This document shows, piece by piece, positions 53,772 through 64,000 of a stretch of 64,000 bases of DNA; the stretch's first letter is position 1; every line of letters begins with the position of its first letter. The DNA is taken from positions 10,744,001 through 10,808,000 of the forward strand of contig OW204000.1 of the NCBI GenBank assembly GCA_934047225.1. The letters are read 5' to 3'. The DNA is from Ypsolopha sequella (lineage: Eukaryota; Arthropoda; Insecta; Lepidoptera; Ypsolophidae). The translations under genes and the position numbers were made by a program. The notes under the pieces were generated by a model, which saw nothing but the letters and a program-made list of their open reading frames with translations, was not told where the DNA came from and did not search any database.

Positions 53772-54410
53772 ATGAAAAATTATCATAATTGGAAATTTGC
53801 CATGCGAAATATGATGATGCGTGAAAAGATATTTAAATGCGTGTCAAAGGAGCCCGATCAAGAAGATCCTACGGACGTGAAGTTGAAGAGCGAAGGCAAA
53901 GGTGATGTATGCGTGGGATTGAATAGAAGTAAATACACGATACAAGATGTCACCTATGTGCCCGAGTTGAAAGCGAATCTTCTATCCATATCCAAAATAG
54001 TTGAAAAGGGGATATGTGTGGTATTCAGTGAGTCGGGTTGTGAGTTGTTCAATCAATCTGATTGTCAAGTTTCAGGTGTGTCTTTTGCAACTGGTAGTAA
54101 GGTGGGCGGGATCTATAAGTTGGACAGTTGTGAGCCAATATTAGATGGGGCCACCTTGGCTACAGTAAAAGGACAAAGAGATTTGGAATCATGGCATCAT
54201 CAAGTTTCAGGTGTGCCTTTTGCAACTGGTAGTAAGGTGGGCGGGATCTATAAGTTGGACAGTTGTGAGCCAATATTAGATGGGGCCGCTTTGGCTACAG
54301 TAAAAGGACAAGGAGATTTGGAATTATGGCATCGTCGGTTGGGACACGTGAATGTCCAGGACTTGCGGCGGGTGCGTGGTTTAAGATGGAGCCATGTGTT
54401 GGCTGTTTAG
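53772..54410 (+). pseudogene. Fused copia gag start, pre-integrase region and 45-codon duplication
   Basis: An unbroken 212-codon frame. It begins NYHNWKFAMRNMMMREKIF, the start region of copia Gag, then jumps by deletion into the region just after the protease (VTYVPELKANLLSISKIVEK). It then reads VGGIYKLDSCEPILDGA and LELWHRRLGHVN, the His of the integrase zinc-binding (GAG-pre-integrase) motif. The stretch from VSGVSFATGSKVGGIYKLD to LESWH is duplicated in tandem (54066 and 54201, 135 bp, in frame). The rest of the integrase is not present. The frame is open despite the deletions, so the deleted copy is recent. It is not a functional polyprotein. Confidence 0.85.
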
Positions 54411-54985
54411 AAGGATACTGTGATAACTCTAAAGATTATCGTTTTTCGGATCCGAACAATCCAAAACATGTTATTACGGCTCGTGATGTGGTTTGTCTTG
54501 AAGAGCAAGAAGTTAAAAAACGTAAATCTAAAGAAATCACAGAGAGTAATGAAGACATTATAGCACCGATACTTCAAGTACGTCGACTGCAGACTGTGAA
54601 AGTTCGGATGTACAAACAAGTGATGTGGACAATCAAGATACAGTATTATCCTTGGATGTGGGATCTAGAGAACAAGATCTTGACTTTGTTTATCTTGGAA
54701 TCGTTGATTCAAATGATCTTGAACCTGTTCAAGAAGTATTGAATAGACCTGATGAAGATGCAGATGGGCACATCAAAGGATTTACACAAACCCATGGTGT
54801 GGATTATTTTGAAACCTTCCCCCTGTAGTGAGACCTTCATCAATAAGACTCTTGATATCATTAGCTGCACAAATGGATTTGAGTGTTGAGCATTTTGATG
54901 TAAAAACCGCTTTTCTAAACGGAGATCTACCAGACTGCTGCTGATGAAGACAAAGACATCTAAGGACTCAGATTTGAGGGGACCA
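54411..54985 (+). pseudogene. Remnants of copia linker and RT start
   Basis: In other frames the sequence carries a linker (SDPNNPKHVITARDVVCLEE), then DGHIKGFTQTHGVDYFETF and, after a stop, RPSSIRLLISLAAQMDL, VEHFDVKTAFLNGDLP. These are the first RT blocks of copia. The RT catalytic core, RNase H and the remainder are deleted. A stop and a frameshift at 54825-54830 break it. Confidence 0.8.
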
Positions 54986-55129
54986 TGTTGATAATACTCC
55001 TTGTTTATGATTACATATTCAAATCTTTCTGACTTATGTCTTCTGTCTGTTTATTGAATATAGAAACTCACAACCGTAAACTGCGTTTTCTCTTTTAGAT
55101 TTATTATATTTATTCTATAAATCCTAATA
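54986..55129 (+). repeat. Right LTR (144 bp) of the copia derivative
   Basis: Same start and end as the left LTR. GATAC follows at 55130-55134. Confidence 0.92.
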
Positions 55130-55640
55130 GATACTAAGCAGGTGACTTTCCCTGCAGCGTAAGGAATTGACATAATTGAATTTGTCGCGAAGATATTCAG
55201 GAGCAGAGGAATCATTTAAAACGTTATATAGGAGACTTAATATGTGAGTATTCCTCCGAAGGTGAATTGGGAAATTCTGAGACATGATCATACTTCCGCA
55301 ATCCGTAGATAAAGCGAATGCACAAATTTTGGAGACGCTCGAGTTTGCTCAGTAGCTCCTGTGTTAGGTCAAGATAGCTTACATCAGCGTAATCAAGAAT
55401 TGTAAGTAATCTACGTATTAGATTTTTTCTTAAAAACTAATGAACCCATTTTGATGATTCTGTTGACGTGAGCTAAGTTAAAAATACTTCCAATCCAAAA
55501 AGATTTATCATAACAGATCCACTGGATTTGGCGACACATAGGTACAAACATATGTGTTTGAAGAAGTGGATTTTATTTGGAACTTATGCACGAGTAACAA
55601 TCGCTGTCCAACAATATCATATACTTAAAAATGAATAACC

Positions 55641-56170
55641 TTGTTAATCTCGAGAATTTTAAAAATACACTTTCAGGCTCCACTTATAGATTTTTGTCTA
55701 AACTATTAATTTCATTACAATATACATACTCTTTTTGTTTCTACCCTACAAAAGCTCGTGCAAGGGGTAGGGGGTGCTCCAGGTATCTAACTAACAAGTT
55801 AATCCAGCCTAAGGCTTAAGTATTATAAACTTTATATCACGTTCAGCATTATGCTTCATTATCTTAGCAATTTTTGCTTTGTTATGCTTTCTACTCCAGG
55901 GTTGAAGCTTCGAAGAAATAATATGGTGAAAACAAGATAATGGGTTAATAACGTCTTATAATGAAAATTGTTTCGCTATTATTATCATGTTATTTTATTA
56001 TCTGTAAACGAAATTTAATAAAAGAGCCTTGTTTGATTTTACTTTGAACGTAAAAAAATCGCGATGGGGTTATTATTTAGTTATTATACAGGCATGTAAT
56101 GTTTGAGTTTAATTTCTTTCTTTTGATAAATTATTTAACTTAGCTGTGTTTTTCTGGAAATCTCCATTAT
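55641..56170. other. No gene seen
   Basis: AT-rich. A 62-codon frame (55631-55819) has no support. Confidence 0.4.
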
Positions 56171-56171
56171 A

Positions 56172-56430
56172 CAACGTGTAACAGAAAGGTGTAACCATAT
56201 TTGAAGATCTTATTCAGTCAAGGGTATAGAACAACTTTTACTATGGAGCCAACCTTGTACATAAAAAAAAATGGACTGTTTCATAGAAAAATGCAATGCC
56301 GCTCGGCTGAAATGTATGGAAGTGCAGATTTTTTTTCGAGATTTCAGTGTTGGCTCCATAGTAAAAGTTGTTCTATACCATTGACTGAATAAGCTCTTCA
56401 AATATGGTTACACCTTTCTGTTACACGTTG
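56172..56430. mobile_element. Miniature inverted-repeat element B, copy 3 (259 bp)
   Basis: CAACGTGTAACAGAAAGGTG … CACCTTTCTGTTACACGTTG, flanked by TA/TATA. The arms are near-perfect over ~75 bp; this is the best-preserved copy. Because of the symmetry both strands carry nearly the same ~63-codon frame, which is not a gene. Confidence 0.95.
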
Positions 56431-56439
56431 TATACTTGT

Positions 56440-57037
56440 TAAATAAGACTATGTTTGTGTCACATAATATTCTCTCTGTCAGTCATGTATAACTCAAGAT
56501 ACTAATAGTTCTATAGAACAATTAACGAAATTTTATTGCTACCTTAGAGATTGCTTGATAATTTTAGTTCATCTACTACTTAGAGTAAAGCCTAGTTTAC
56601 ACGCGTAGAGTAACTGGGATAAAACATTACTAAGTTAATGTAAACAGTTACAAAATAGTGCTAAATATAGTAGTTGGGAGAGTAGAGTAGATAACGCGCG
56701 CATGTGGTGATAAATAGTGCGCTAGTTACTCTAATTCTAACTAGCCTAAATGTAAACCCTGTTTAAAGAGTTCAAGTCCATCCAAGTGACTATCTCAGAA
56801 AATATGCCGAAGCAGGTTATTTTACTTATTCCGATGCTTGTTTTAAAGCAAGTAAGGCAGTCGTGTAACCATCTAAAGTGCAATCCATGATTCTGTGTCT
56901 TTTGTAAATTTGCTCTATGTAAGTGATTGGCAGCCCTATTGTCATTTTGCACGTGAGACTGTGCGTCGCCCGCGGCGGCGCTCCACCGCGATGCAGCGCC
57001 TGCGCTCAGGACTGCTCTCCATTGATGCAGCTTACCT
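56440..57037. other. No gene seen; possible small inverted-repeat element near 56590-56762
   Basis: CTAGTTTACACGCG with GAGTAACT and AGTTACTCT with AATGTAAACCCTG form a weak inverted pair. A GC-rich patch (GTCGCCCGCGGCGGCGCTCC) lies near 56965-57010. Confidence 0.35.
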
Positions 57038-57208
57038 GACCAGTGGGTCTACCGCGTAATTCTCATTTTCATCAACATCAACTTGAGATTGAAATTTGAC
57101 GTGCGTGCGACGATGCCCGCCTAACATGCCATCTCTTTTGCACGCGTTGAATTTCACATGCATTTGCTTGAAGTTGATACAAATGAGAATTACGCGGTAG
57201 AGCCCCAG
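57038..57208. mobile_element. Foldback element A, copy 2
   Basis: GACCAGTGGGTCTACCGCGT … ACGCGGTAGAGCCC matches the copy at 13114-13287, with the loop inverted (CCCGCCTAACATGCCATCTC). The arms are more diverged here. It lies five bases from foldback C copy 2. Confidence 0.88.
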
Positions 57209-57212
57209 CGCC

Positions 57213-57362
57213 CGTAGAAGAGTGTTTAATAGCGCGCGACGCTGCTTAGTTGAATTACAAGTGCGAGGAGCATGACAATTTTTGCGATTAAACAGTATGC
57301 CACGCTCCTCGCACCTGTGATTCAACTAACTCGCTTCGCGCGCGATTAAACATTATGCTACG
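57213..57362. mobile_element. Foldback element C, copy 2
   Basis: GTGTTTAATAGCGCGCGACG … CGCGCGCGATTAAACATTAT with AAGTGCGAGGAGCATG/CACGCTCCTCGCACCT inside; matches 25517-25669. Confidence 0.88.
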
Positions 57363-57369
57363 CGGCCAG

Positions 57370-58149
57370 GGATACTAAGATGATAACAAAAAAAACGCAT
57401 CCAAATTCGTTAAATGGTCCTCGAGTTAAAACGGAACATACATACCTACATACAGACAAACGGACAGAAGGACACACTGAATAAAAAAAAAATACGAATA
57501 ACACTAAAAAAAATGTTTTATTATTAAAATTTCATTAAAAAATTTCGCAACAATATTCAATGTGCAGACACGACTTTTTTAATACTTTATTATTAGTATA
57601 GGAATAATGAATAATGGAAATGAAATAATGAACTTTATTTTCAGAAGTAAGAATACCACGTAAACATTTTTCTGATATGACATGGCACAGATCCTTCAGG
57701 GCTATTTATACCTGTTTTTTTTCCGGAATTGGCATCTAGAGGATCATGGTGTAATCCCCCAGCAGATGCAGTCCCCTCCTCCCCGCCTCCTCACGTATCG
57801 ATCATGCTCGACCAGCAATTAACTCATACTTCGCGATCTACGTACTAATCGGACGACTTTTATTACATTCTTCGTGCTATCAAATGGTTGTGTTGATTGA
57901 GACAATTGCTTGTACATGAGAAACGTTTAAAAAATAACCTCAAATTTGTATACCTTTAAATAAACATAGGGTAATACTGGACCCAGAAAATAGTGTTGCA
58001 CTTACGTTGTAAAAAAAATTTCTTAAATAATAACATCAAACTTAATAAACCTCTTGAAAACCGTTTTAGCCCAAACCATGTAAATCTGGGTATATTTTTC
58101 AAGTCTACTTGGTTCGATACTCTATTTTTAACTGCTAATTTATAGTTTA
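57370..58149. other. No gene seen
   Basis: AT-rich, with a short ACATACCTACATACAGACAA stretch near 57440 that resembles the 3' end of dispersed repeats. No frame is supported. Confidence 0.4.
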
Positions 58150-58497
58150 CTAGCTTCTGTCCGCGGCTTCGCCCGCGCTGATCAAGTTTTTATGGGATAA
58201 AAAATAGCCTATGTTCTATTCCAGATCTAGAACTACATTTGTGCAAAGCTTCAACCCAATCGGTTCAATAGGTACAGCTGAAGGAGTACATCACGTTTCT
58301 ACAGGAATTTGACACCCCATTGCCATCCCATAGGAACTGACATAACTGATTTATAAAATAAAAAGTAGCCTATTTCCAGGTCTAGAACTACATTTATGAA
58401 AAGTTTTACCCCAATCGGTTCAGTAGTAACGGCGCGGCGTGAAGGAGTAACAAACATACATCCATCCATCCAAACTTTCGCATTTATAATATTAGTG
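58150..58497 (+). mobile_element. Dispersed repeat ACTAGCTTCTGTCCGCGGC … TTATAATATTAG
   Basis: It opens ACTAGCTTCTGTCCGCGGCT and ends CATTTATAATATTAGTGG, with AACATACATCCATCCATCCA near the 3' end. It contains a partial internal duplication (TCTAGAACTACATTTGTGCA and again TCTAGAACTACATTTATGAA). Related copies lie at 25670-25810 and 62735-63284. I know this type of repeat from lepidopteran genomes; its class is not decided here. Confidence 0.8.
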
Positions 58498-58499
58498 GG

Positions 58500-59120
58500 G
58501 ACGTTTTGTTATAACCTTTGTCATAGCAATACTTATTTATTTATATTTGCAACCCCATGATGGTCTTGTTTTACGCAAAGTGTCACTAATTCAGTAATAC
58601 CAATACTCTGACAACTAATTTAAATAGTCGTGAAGATTATTAACATAATAACGAAATCAACGCGAGTGGAGCCACAGTATAAAGCCAGTTTTAAATATAA
58701 TGGGAATCGGATTTTTTCAAAGGTTAATAAAATAAATAGAACACGTTTAAATAAAGACATTGCGTGACATTGCATTTAGTGGCTTTATTACCCGAAAATA
58801 AGTAAGTAACCACCTATCTCAGAAACAAATAGAAGAATAAAGTGTTTTCTATAAGACGAGACAATTTTATGATATTTAAGACCTCTAACAGAGCAAACAG
58901 CTTTAAAACTAAATTACCCACTTTGGTAAATGCGGACAAACCTCAATTAGGTGCAATTGTAATAGTGACGCCGTACAAATAAATCAAAGGCTGCCTTCTA
59001 CTGTGAGCGAGAACTGAAATAGTCCAAGTATGCAGTGTTTACCTGGCAGTTTTTATTTCACTTATGCAGAGCTTATAAATCAAACAAACAGATATTACTT
59101 AGGATAGAGCGATTGATTGT
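58500..59120. other. No gene seen
   Basis: AT-rich unique-looking sequence. Confidence 0.4.
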
Positions 59121-59123
59121 ATA

Positions 59124-59383
59124 CAACGTGTAACAGAAAGGTGTAACCATATTTGATGAGCTTATTGAGTCAATGGCTTAGAACAACTTTTACTATGGAA
59201 CAGAACATGTATCTCGAAAAAAAAATCAACTGTTTCATAGAAAAATGCAATGCCGCTCGGCTGAAATGTATGGAAGGACAATTTTTTTTTCGATATTTCA
59301 GGGTTGGCTCCATAGTAAATTAGTTCTGTACCATTGACTGAATAAGCTCTTCAAATATGGTTACACATTTCTGTTACACCTTG
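59124..59383. mobile_element. Miniature inverted-repeat element B, copy 4 (260 bp)
   Basis: CAACGTGTAACAGAAAGGTG … TTTCTGTTACACCTTG with flanking TATA. It shares AAAATGCAATGCCGCTCGGC and AAATGTATGGAAGGACA with the other copies. Confidence 0.95.
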
Positions 59384-59499
59384 TATAGTTTTGCTTGGGT
59401 CAAAGTGGTTCTGGGTTTTCATATAAATATAACCATGAAGGTGGTTATAAGAAATATAACTTAAGCTTTTAAGAATAAGAAATAATAGGTATATACATA

Positions 59500-59905
59500 T
59501 GAAATAGCCGAAATTTTCTTACAGATTCATGAGTTCATAATTCCTGTAATTAAATAGCTATTTCCATTATTTGTTTTTTGTTTGAAAGTTGATTTCAAGG
59601 TTTTACATCTACGTATTAAATTCTGTTTTTATTGTCAGTTTGATAACTAAAAATAAATCTTCAAAAACAGTCCGTCCTAAGTGCCATCCATTTCCATGAT
59701 AAGATTCGTAATAACTTTTTACAGCTGACACTTTTCAAAAATCAAATTAATGTTGCTGTTAGGTTAATGTTTTCTCATTTATACACAAAAGAAATTACAT
59801 AATTTGGATTTGTCATTCCAAAAAAAATGCAAAAATGTTAGTACTGAAAATTGAGTTTCCTTCAAATTCTCTATCGAAAACGGCAATTTCGTATGTAAAG
59901 ACCTA
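59500..59905 (-). repeat. Dispersed ~410-bp repeat, copy 2
   Basis: Reverse complement of 48955-49380, as described there. Just after it TCCTAAAATCGGGTTTGGCC (59955) resembles 12735-12755 inside the long-arm element. Confidence 0.9.
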
Positions 59906-59984
59906 TTATAACCTAAGCTCTTCCGCACTTAAGGATTTCCGAAAATCTAGTTTGTCCTAAAATCGGGTTTGGCCGGTAAGACAT

Positions 59985-62734
59985 TACTTACTACGAATGG
60001 TTAGCATTACTTATTATAATCTATAAAATCTGAAAATCAAAATGATCACTTTGGCAAAACGGAGCCTTTGTTCGTCTTAATAAAAAGCTTATGTAAGAAG
60101 TTGGCTCAGCTTTCAGTGGACCGGTATCACAAAGGTCCATGTCCATTAGAGAGAGTTAATCTCGATGACGGAACACATTACTGTCTACGGCAAATGAGCG
60201 GCGCGTGAGTCTGCGAGCGAATACTTTACTGGCTCCTAAAGGGGTTTCTGACTATTCGGACTGCTATAACTAATATCCGGATAACAACTCTACTAAGTGT
60301 ACGCTGAGGGTTTATACATACGTATTATGTTTGGTGGACCTTTTGTATTGGAAAAGTTTTGCACTTTGTGGTTGGTCTTAGGTTGCTCTTTGCAGTTGTT
60401 CTGTCTTTTTGGTATATCTAATGCTACATAAAACATCTATCATTAGTTGTTTTTCATATGAAGGCATAATCACATCTGTGGGTGCCTGTAACCGAAGTTG
60501 TTAAGAGTAGATAGTGTTATTGTAGAGGTACATTGTACCGTGTTAGCCAATTGCATAAGTCAATCGTCAAGATTACAGAGTCAAACACGAAGCAATAAAC
60601 ACAATTCACTTACACCTCAATTTCAAAACGTAAAGGTCTATAAAGTTCGACGAGTTCGCAATGATAGAAAATTAGCAACATCCTGGTAAGAGTTGGGGTG
60701 AGGTATAGGATCGCCAGCGGCGGTGGCTGAACAATACCGCTGTGCGAGCTGCGCTTGCGCACGCAGTGTTGTGACGCAGCGACAAGCCGCAGGGCGCAAC
60801 GACAGGGACGGACATACTCACCGCCGACCAGACGGACAGGGATGGACGTGCTCATACACTCGCGAGATTTTGATTTATCTCATATAATTATCGAATAATA
60901 TCTGCTTTGCATCTCTCGTTATAGCATTACGATAATTTCGTCCCATTACATCTGGTTCTAAGCGGCGACCGTTCGCTAGCACAACGATTGATAATAATCG
61001 CTCGAGAAGCATAATGGCGTACACCCACGGGTAATTATCGTTGCAGTCGTGAGTTCGTGAGCCGTGGAATGCATCTCCTTGGGGGTAGTGCCGTAAACCA
61101 ACACGTCGGCCGCACTCGGCTCGGCCTGTTCACGTAAATAACCACCGATCGCTTCTCTCGTGCTAATGATAGTGAGCCGCGAGCTCACCCGTCCTCTGCT
61201 CTTTAATCGATCCCGATAAAATAATTACGAGTATTTATAACTGCTCGCACTTAACCGCGACTCGATACATGTTATTAGCTGCACTCGTGAGCGCACACGT
61301 AGAATCCCCAACAAATCGCGACGCAACTTGATTATTCAAACAGACAATTCCTTCAATAAACACTATTGCGGTACTTATTCCGAGTATAGATTCTGAAATT
61401 ACTGCAGCCACATTTAACAGTCTAAACGATGCGTAGTTCCGATGAAGCCATTCCTTTGTCTGCGGTCCGAATCACCTGAACGCCCGAGGGAGCCATCTTC
61501 GGAATCCCGAATGTAAGGAACGTATGCGTAAAATGTAAGAGCTCGCATTGACGTTTGGTCACGGGGCATCGACGAATGCAGTTTTCTCGATGTTAATGGT
61601 CGACGCTGGCCGTCGACTCCGTTATCCCTCGTAGCTAATGATTGGCCGGCATTAAGTCCTGGCTGTTCCGTGCGATTATTGGATCTAACAGATAATTTTA
61701 TACTGCATTGTCCCGGAGCGTAAAATTCCCTGTTGTTATTACGGGCCGGCCAGCACGCGCGGCTAGATGGAGGGCCTCCGCCGAGAGCGCTTGAGAGGGT
61801 ATCTTCCGATCTTACCAAAGGGTAAGGACGGCTGGACCGCTCACGAACTCCATAAAATCAATACAAATGGGTATGACACCTCGAGTAATAGCTTCGAGAT
61901 GAGTTTGCTATCAAACTAACTGTCAAATCGGAATTGGTTCCCGTCTTAGAAACTACAGCGATTTTAGAAATTTAATACCTCTTAAAAAGTTTATATTGGA
62001 GCGCTTAAATAAGTTTGAATAGGTTCTCACCTCGCGAACTCACGAGCTGCATTCTTCCCGCGCTCGTAATGAGCTCTCTAAATCAAACAATAGCATTAAA
62101 GTGTCAATACGGCCTCGATAACACCTCGCCGTTTTCTTTTGCACACGGAATTATGGCTATAAATCCATAGAGGGGCCATTTAGATTCCGCGACTGGTGGC
62201 CGATAGCGTCGCGATTGTTCTACCGTGTCTCAGAGCTTTTGGATTTGTCGGTGGACTTATCGCTTGATTCGTTGAGTAATTGATCTTTGACGACGCTATC
62301 TTCCTATTTCGCTTTGGAAAATTGTTCGTTGTATGATGTTGAATAGTGTAAATTTCATTTTGTGGGGTCGCAAGGAGAACTCTGGCATTTGGCTGGCGCT
62401 GTGCTAGTCGCAAATGACTGTCTAAATTATGCAGTTAACTCCTTGGCTGGTGGTAGGTGTTTCTTGACACCTTTTTGCATTCGACCTTTAGAAATTGATG
62501 CTAGAGAGTGAGAAGATGGCTGTATAAGGCAGTCCATTCGTGATAATGTGTTTTTATCTCATTTTCTTTTACTTGAATTGCTACATGTTAAAGTTAGTCT
62601 TACATGGGTATCTTATTCTGCATAGTCAAATTCCGAAAACCAGCTTTCACACAGCGTTGTATTTTATAAGTTCTAATGGCAACATACTCGAAGTAGGTAG
62701 ACATTTACATAAGCTACATGTTTAAATGATCATT
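59985..62734. other. Mostly unique sequence with GC-rich patches; no complete gene
   Basis: GC-rich patches lie at 60690-60860, 61010-61200 and 61400-61830. One minus-strand ATG opens MSTSIPVRLVG and meets a GTGAGT donor at 60816-60821 (candidate first exon, 60822-60855, low confidence). The 134-codon minus frame at 61414-61818 is rich in Ser, Arg and Asn without a recognisable domain. No dispersed repeat of this window occurs here, which sets the stretch apart from the rest. Confidence 0.4.
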
Positions 62735-63284
62735 CCACATATATTATAAATGCGAAAGTTAAAATGGATGTATGGATGTTTGTTACTCTTTCACGCCGCG
62801 CCGTAACTACCGAATTGATTGGGCTGAAACTTTGCACAAATGTAGTTCTAGACCTGGAATAGGACTACTTTTTTTTTCATAAATCAGTTCTCATGGGAAC
62901 AAAAAGTAGTGTCGTTCAGAGACGCGGCACGGCCTTCAGCCTTCCCAAACATTCTATACTATTGGATTAAATCAGTTATCAAAGACCGCCAAAGACACAT
63001 TAGCAGAGTATTTATTCAGAAAACAAAAAATAGTGTCGATCAGAAAAGCGGCTCGGCCTTCGGTTTCGCCAAAGTCGGACACGTGTTTTGGTCTTCAGCC
63101 TCGCCAAAGACACATTACATGGGGATCAAATTAGAGATGATGACAACAAGGAAATACTCCAAACACTCCAAACCAGAGTCAGGTCATCTACGTACTAAAA
63201 AATTAATGGTCTGCAAAATATTTACAAATTTGATACGACATACAAAAACTTGATCAACGCGGGCGAAGCCGCAGGCAAAACTTA
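62735..63284 (-). mobile_element. Dispersed repeat (58150 type) with a ~350-bp internal insertion
   Basis: The ends match 58150-58497 in reverse orientation: CATATATTATAAATGCGAAA and AGTTTGTTACTC-like sequence at one side, CAACGCGGGCGAAGCCGC at the other. Between about 62890 and 63240 lies unrelated DNA with GCGGCACGGCCTTCAGCC and GCGGCTCGGCCTTCGG strings, and two AAAGACACATTA blocks (62991 and 63106). Confidence 0.7.
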
Positions 63285-63289
63285 GTACT

Positions 63290-64000
63290 GTATAACTTTT
63301 TCAAAGAAACGTTCTTTCGTGCCTTAACCTGTACAGTATTGATTCCCGATAATAATTTATTTAAATTAGACTTCCGGCACAAACGTGCCTCCTGCCACCA
63401 CAGATATAGATCCAAATAGATGACGAGAGTGTATTTATGTGCCAAAAAAGCGGGCCAAAGGGAGAGCAATGCTCTTCCTTCACAGATATTGAAACCTACA
63501 ACTTTGACTCTTATGTCTTAAGTCTTACAATTCCTTTTAACATTCAAACCGCTGCCAACCGTTTTTATTGTAAAAGTGACACGCTTGGTGTTCATAGAGT
63601 TTGATGCACTTACGTCATCTATTTAGATCAATGTCTGTGCCTGCCACGCAGAAGGTAAAATAATCTCACTATAAACAAGCACAAGCAACATCACAAGTGA
63701 ATAAGAAGTTGGACTTACAAAGTTTACAATATCTTTGCGTAGTAAGGCGCAGAAAGGGCGCAGACCACACACAGGACGTTCTGTGTTCTGCGGTCAAAAC
63801 AATAGAACGCGCGTTCTCCGTTTCTCTCTGTGTAAAGATCCAAGTCATCGTACCGATTAATGAGCATTGTCCTTATGTCAAATTTAGTGTTAAATAAGAT
63901 TCATAGATGGCACTGTCGTATTCTTTAGCAACAGAATCAAAGACAAAATTCGCACCTATTCTAAACAAACGAAAAACCACTTTGACATTGATTGCTACGA
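63290..64000. other. No supported gene to the end of the window
   Basis: A 66-codon plus frame (63697-63897) and a 71-codon minus frame (63254-63469) have no domain or splice support. Confidence 0.4.

Larger units (their letters stand above)
53578..55129 (+). mobile_element. Young, internally deleted copia-type LTR retrotransposon (1552 bp)
   Basis: Two 144-bp LTRs, one mismatch apart, bound a ~1.26-kb interior; the target duplication is GATAC. After the left LTR comes GGTCATGGCCCAGGC, a possible primer-binding site, and before the right LTR GAGGGGACCA, a possible polypurine tract. The interior keeps only parts of gag, the protease-to-integrase region and a trace of RT. It therefore lacks most of the integrase and RT and would depend on another copia for mobility. 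It lies within a LINE (53034-55640), so it is younger than the LINE. Confidence 0.92.
53034..55640 (-). pseudogene. LINE ORF2 C-terminus with (TTCA)n tail, split by a copia element
   Basis: On the minus strand the 3' end is a TTCATTCATTCATTCATTCA tail (53034-53060). The C-terminal ORF reads SKLERLQNLCIRFIYGLRK, YDHVSEF, then (frame-shifted) NTHILSLLYNVLNDSSAPEY, RDKFNYVNSLRCRESHLLS. After the copia insertion it continues with KHTSTAYGNSFAVKAVCLWN, ELPTEIRMSSSLAIFKRK. The frame resumes precisely across the 53578-55129 insertion. Upstream (55400-55640) RT-like sequence is heavily decayed. The family is close to the decayed LINE at 5245-6600. Confidence 0.8.

Noticed and set aside
56201..56401. 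Similar ~63-codon frames on opposite strands
   Set aside because: They arise because element B is an inverted repeat; both arms encode the same residues by symmetry.
56590..56762. Harbinger-like element suggested by CTAGTTTACAC and TGTAAACCCTG
   Set aside because: The inverted match is short and imperfect, and no flanking 3-bp duplication could be defined.
61414..61818. 134-codon minus-strand frame
   Set aside because: No recognisable domain or splice signals, and no acceptable start. Kept only as part of the unassigned region.

Overview
The window looks like repeat-rich, AT-rich insect nuclear DNA, most likely from a moth or butterfly. This rests on the mobile-element content: LINE 3' ends with short microsatellite tails, tRNA-derived SINEs, copia-type retrotransposons, hAT and PIF/Harbinger-like miniature elements, foldback elements, and the dispersed repeat that starts ACTAGCTTCTGTCCGCGGC and ends TTATAATATTAG, which I associate with Lepidoptera. 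No bacterial, organellar or rRNA genes are seen. The order-level assignment is inference.

Layout. 0-7 kb: a 389-bp tandem duplication, then a decayed copia element. The copia is interrupted by a 5'-truncated LINE (about 2126-3786) and by a 307-bp inverted-repeat element (4013-4319). A second decayed LINE follows (5245-6600), itself split by a short A-tailed insertion. 6.8-14 kb: two inverted copies of a dispersed repeat, one carrying a THAP-like start and an 82-base hairpin; a 1.1-kb satellite of 8-bp GATACGNC units with no stop codon in its consensus; and an element with long, internally repeated inverted arms (12393-13703). 14-19 kb: a LINE 3' UTR split by a 259-bp miniature element, two hAT-type elements with 8-bp target duplications, and a composite element holding a 160-bp-arm foldback. 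20.9-23 kb: a 536-bp tandem duplication full of CGGCCTTCGGCCTC palindromes. 24-31 kb: miniature elements and a 98-bp higher-order satellite of 17-bp monomers. 31-48 kb: mostly single-copy AT-rich DNA with scattered miniature elements, SINEs and LINE tails. 48-56 kb: the most gene-like exon in the window (48160-48518, minus), a 1.1-kb palindrome with eight iterons, and a young copia derivative (144-bp LTRs, 5-bp target duplication) inside an older LINE. 56-64 kb: two foldbacks side by side, two more miniature elements, and largely unique sequence.

Host genes. No complete host gene can be assembled. Candidate exons (48160-48518, 14084-14290, 8189-8320, 24562-24651, 27558-27605, 51705-51788, 60822-60855) rest only on open frames next to plausible splice signals, and I do not recognise their products. 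The window is best read as intergenic or intronic DNA built by nested transposition. In several places paralogous empty sites or resuming reading frames fix the order of insertion.
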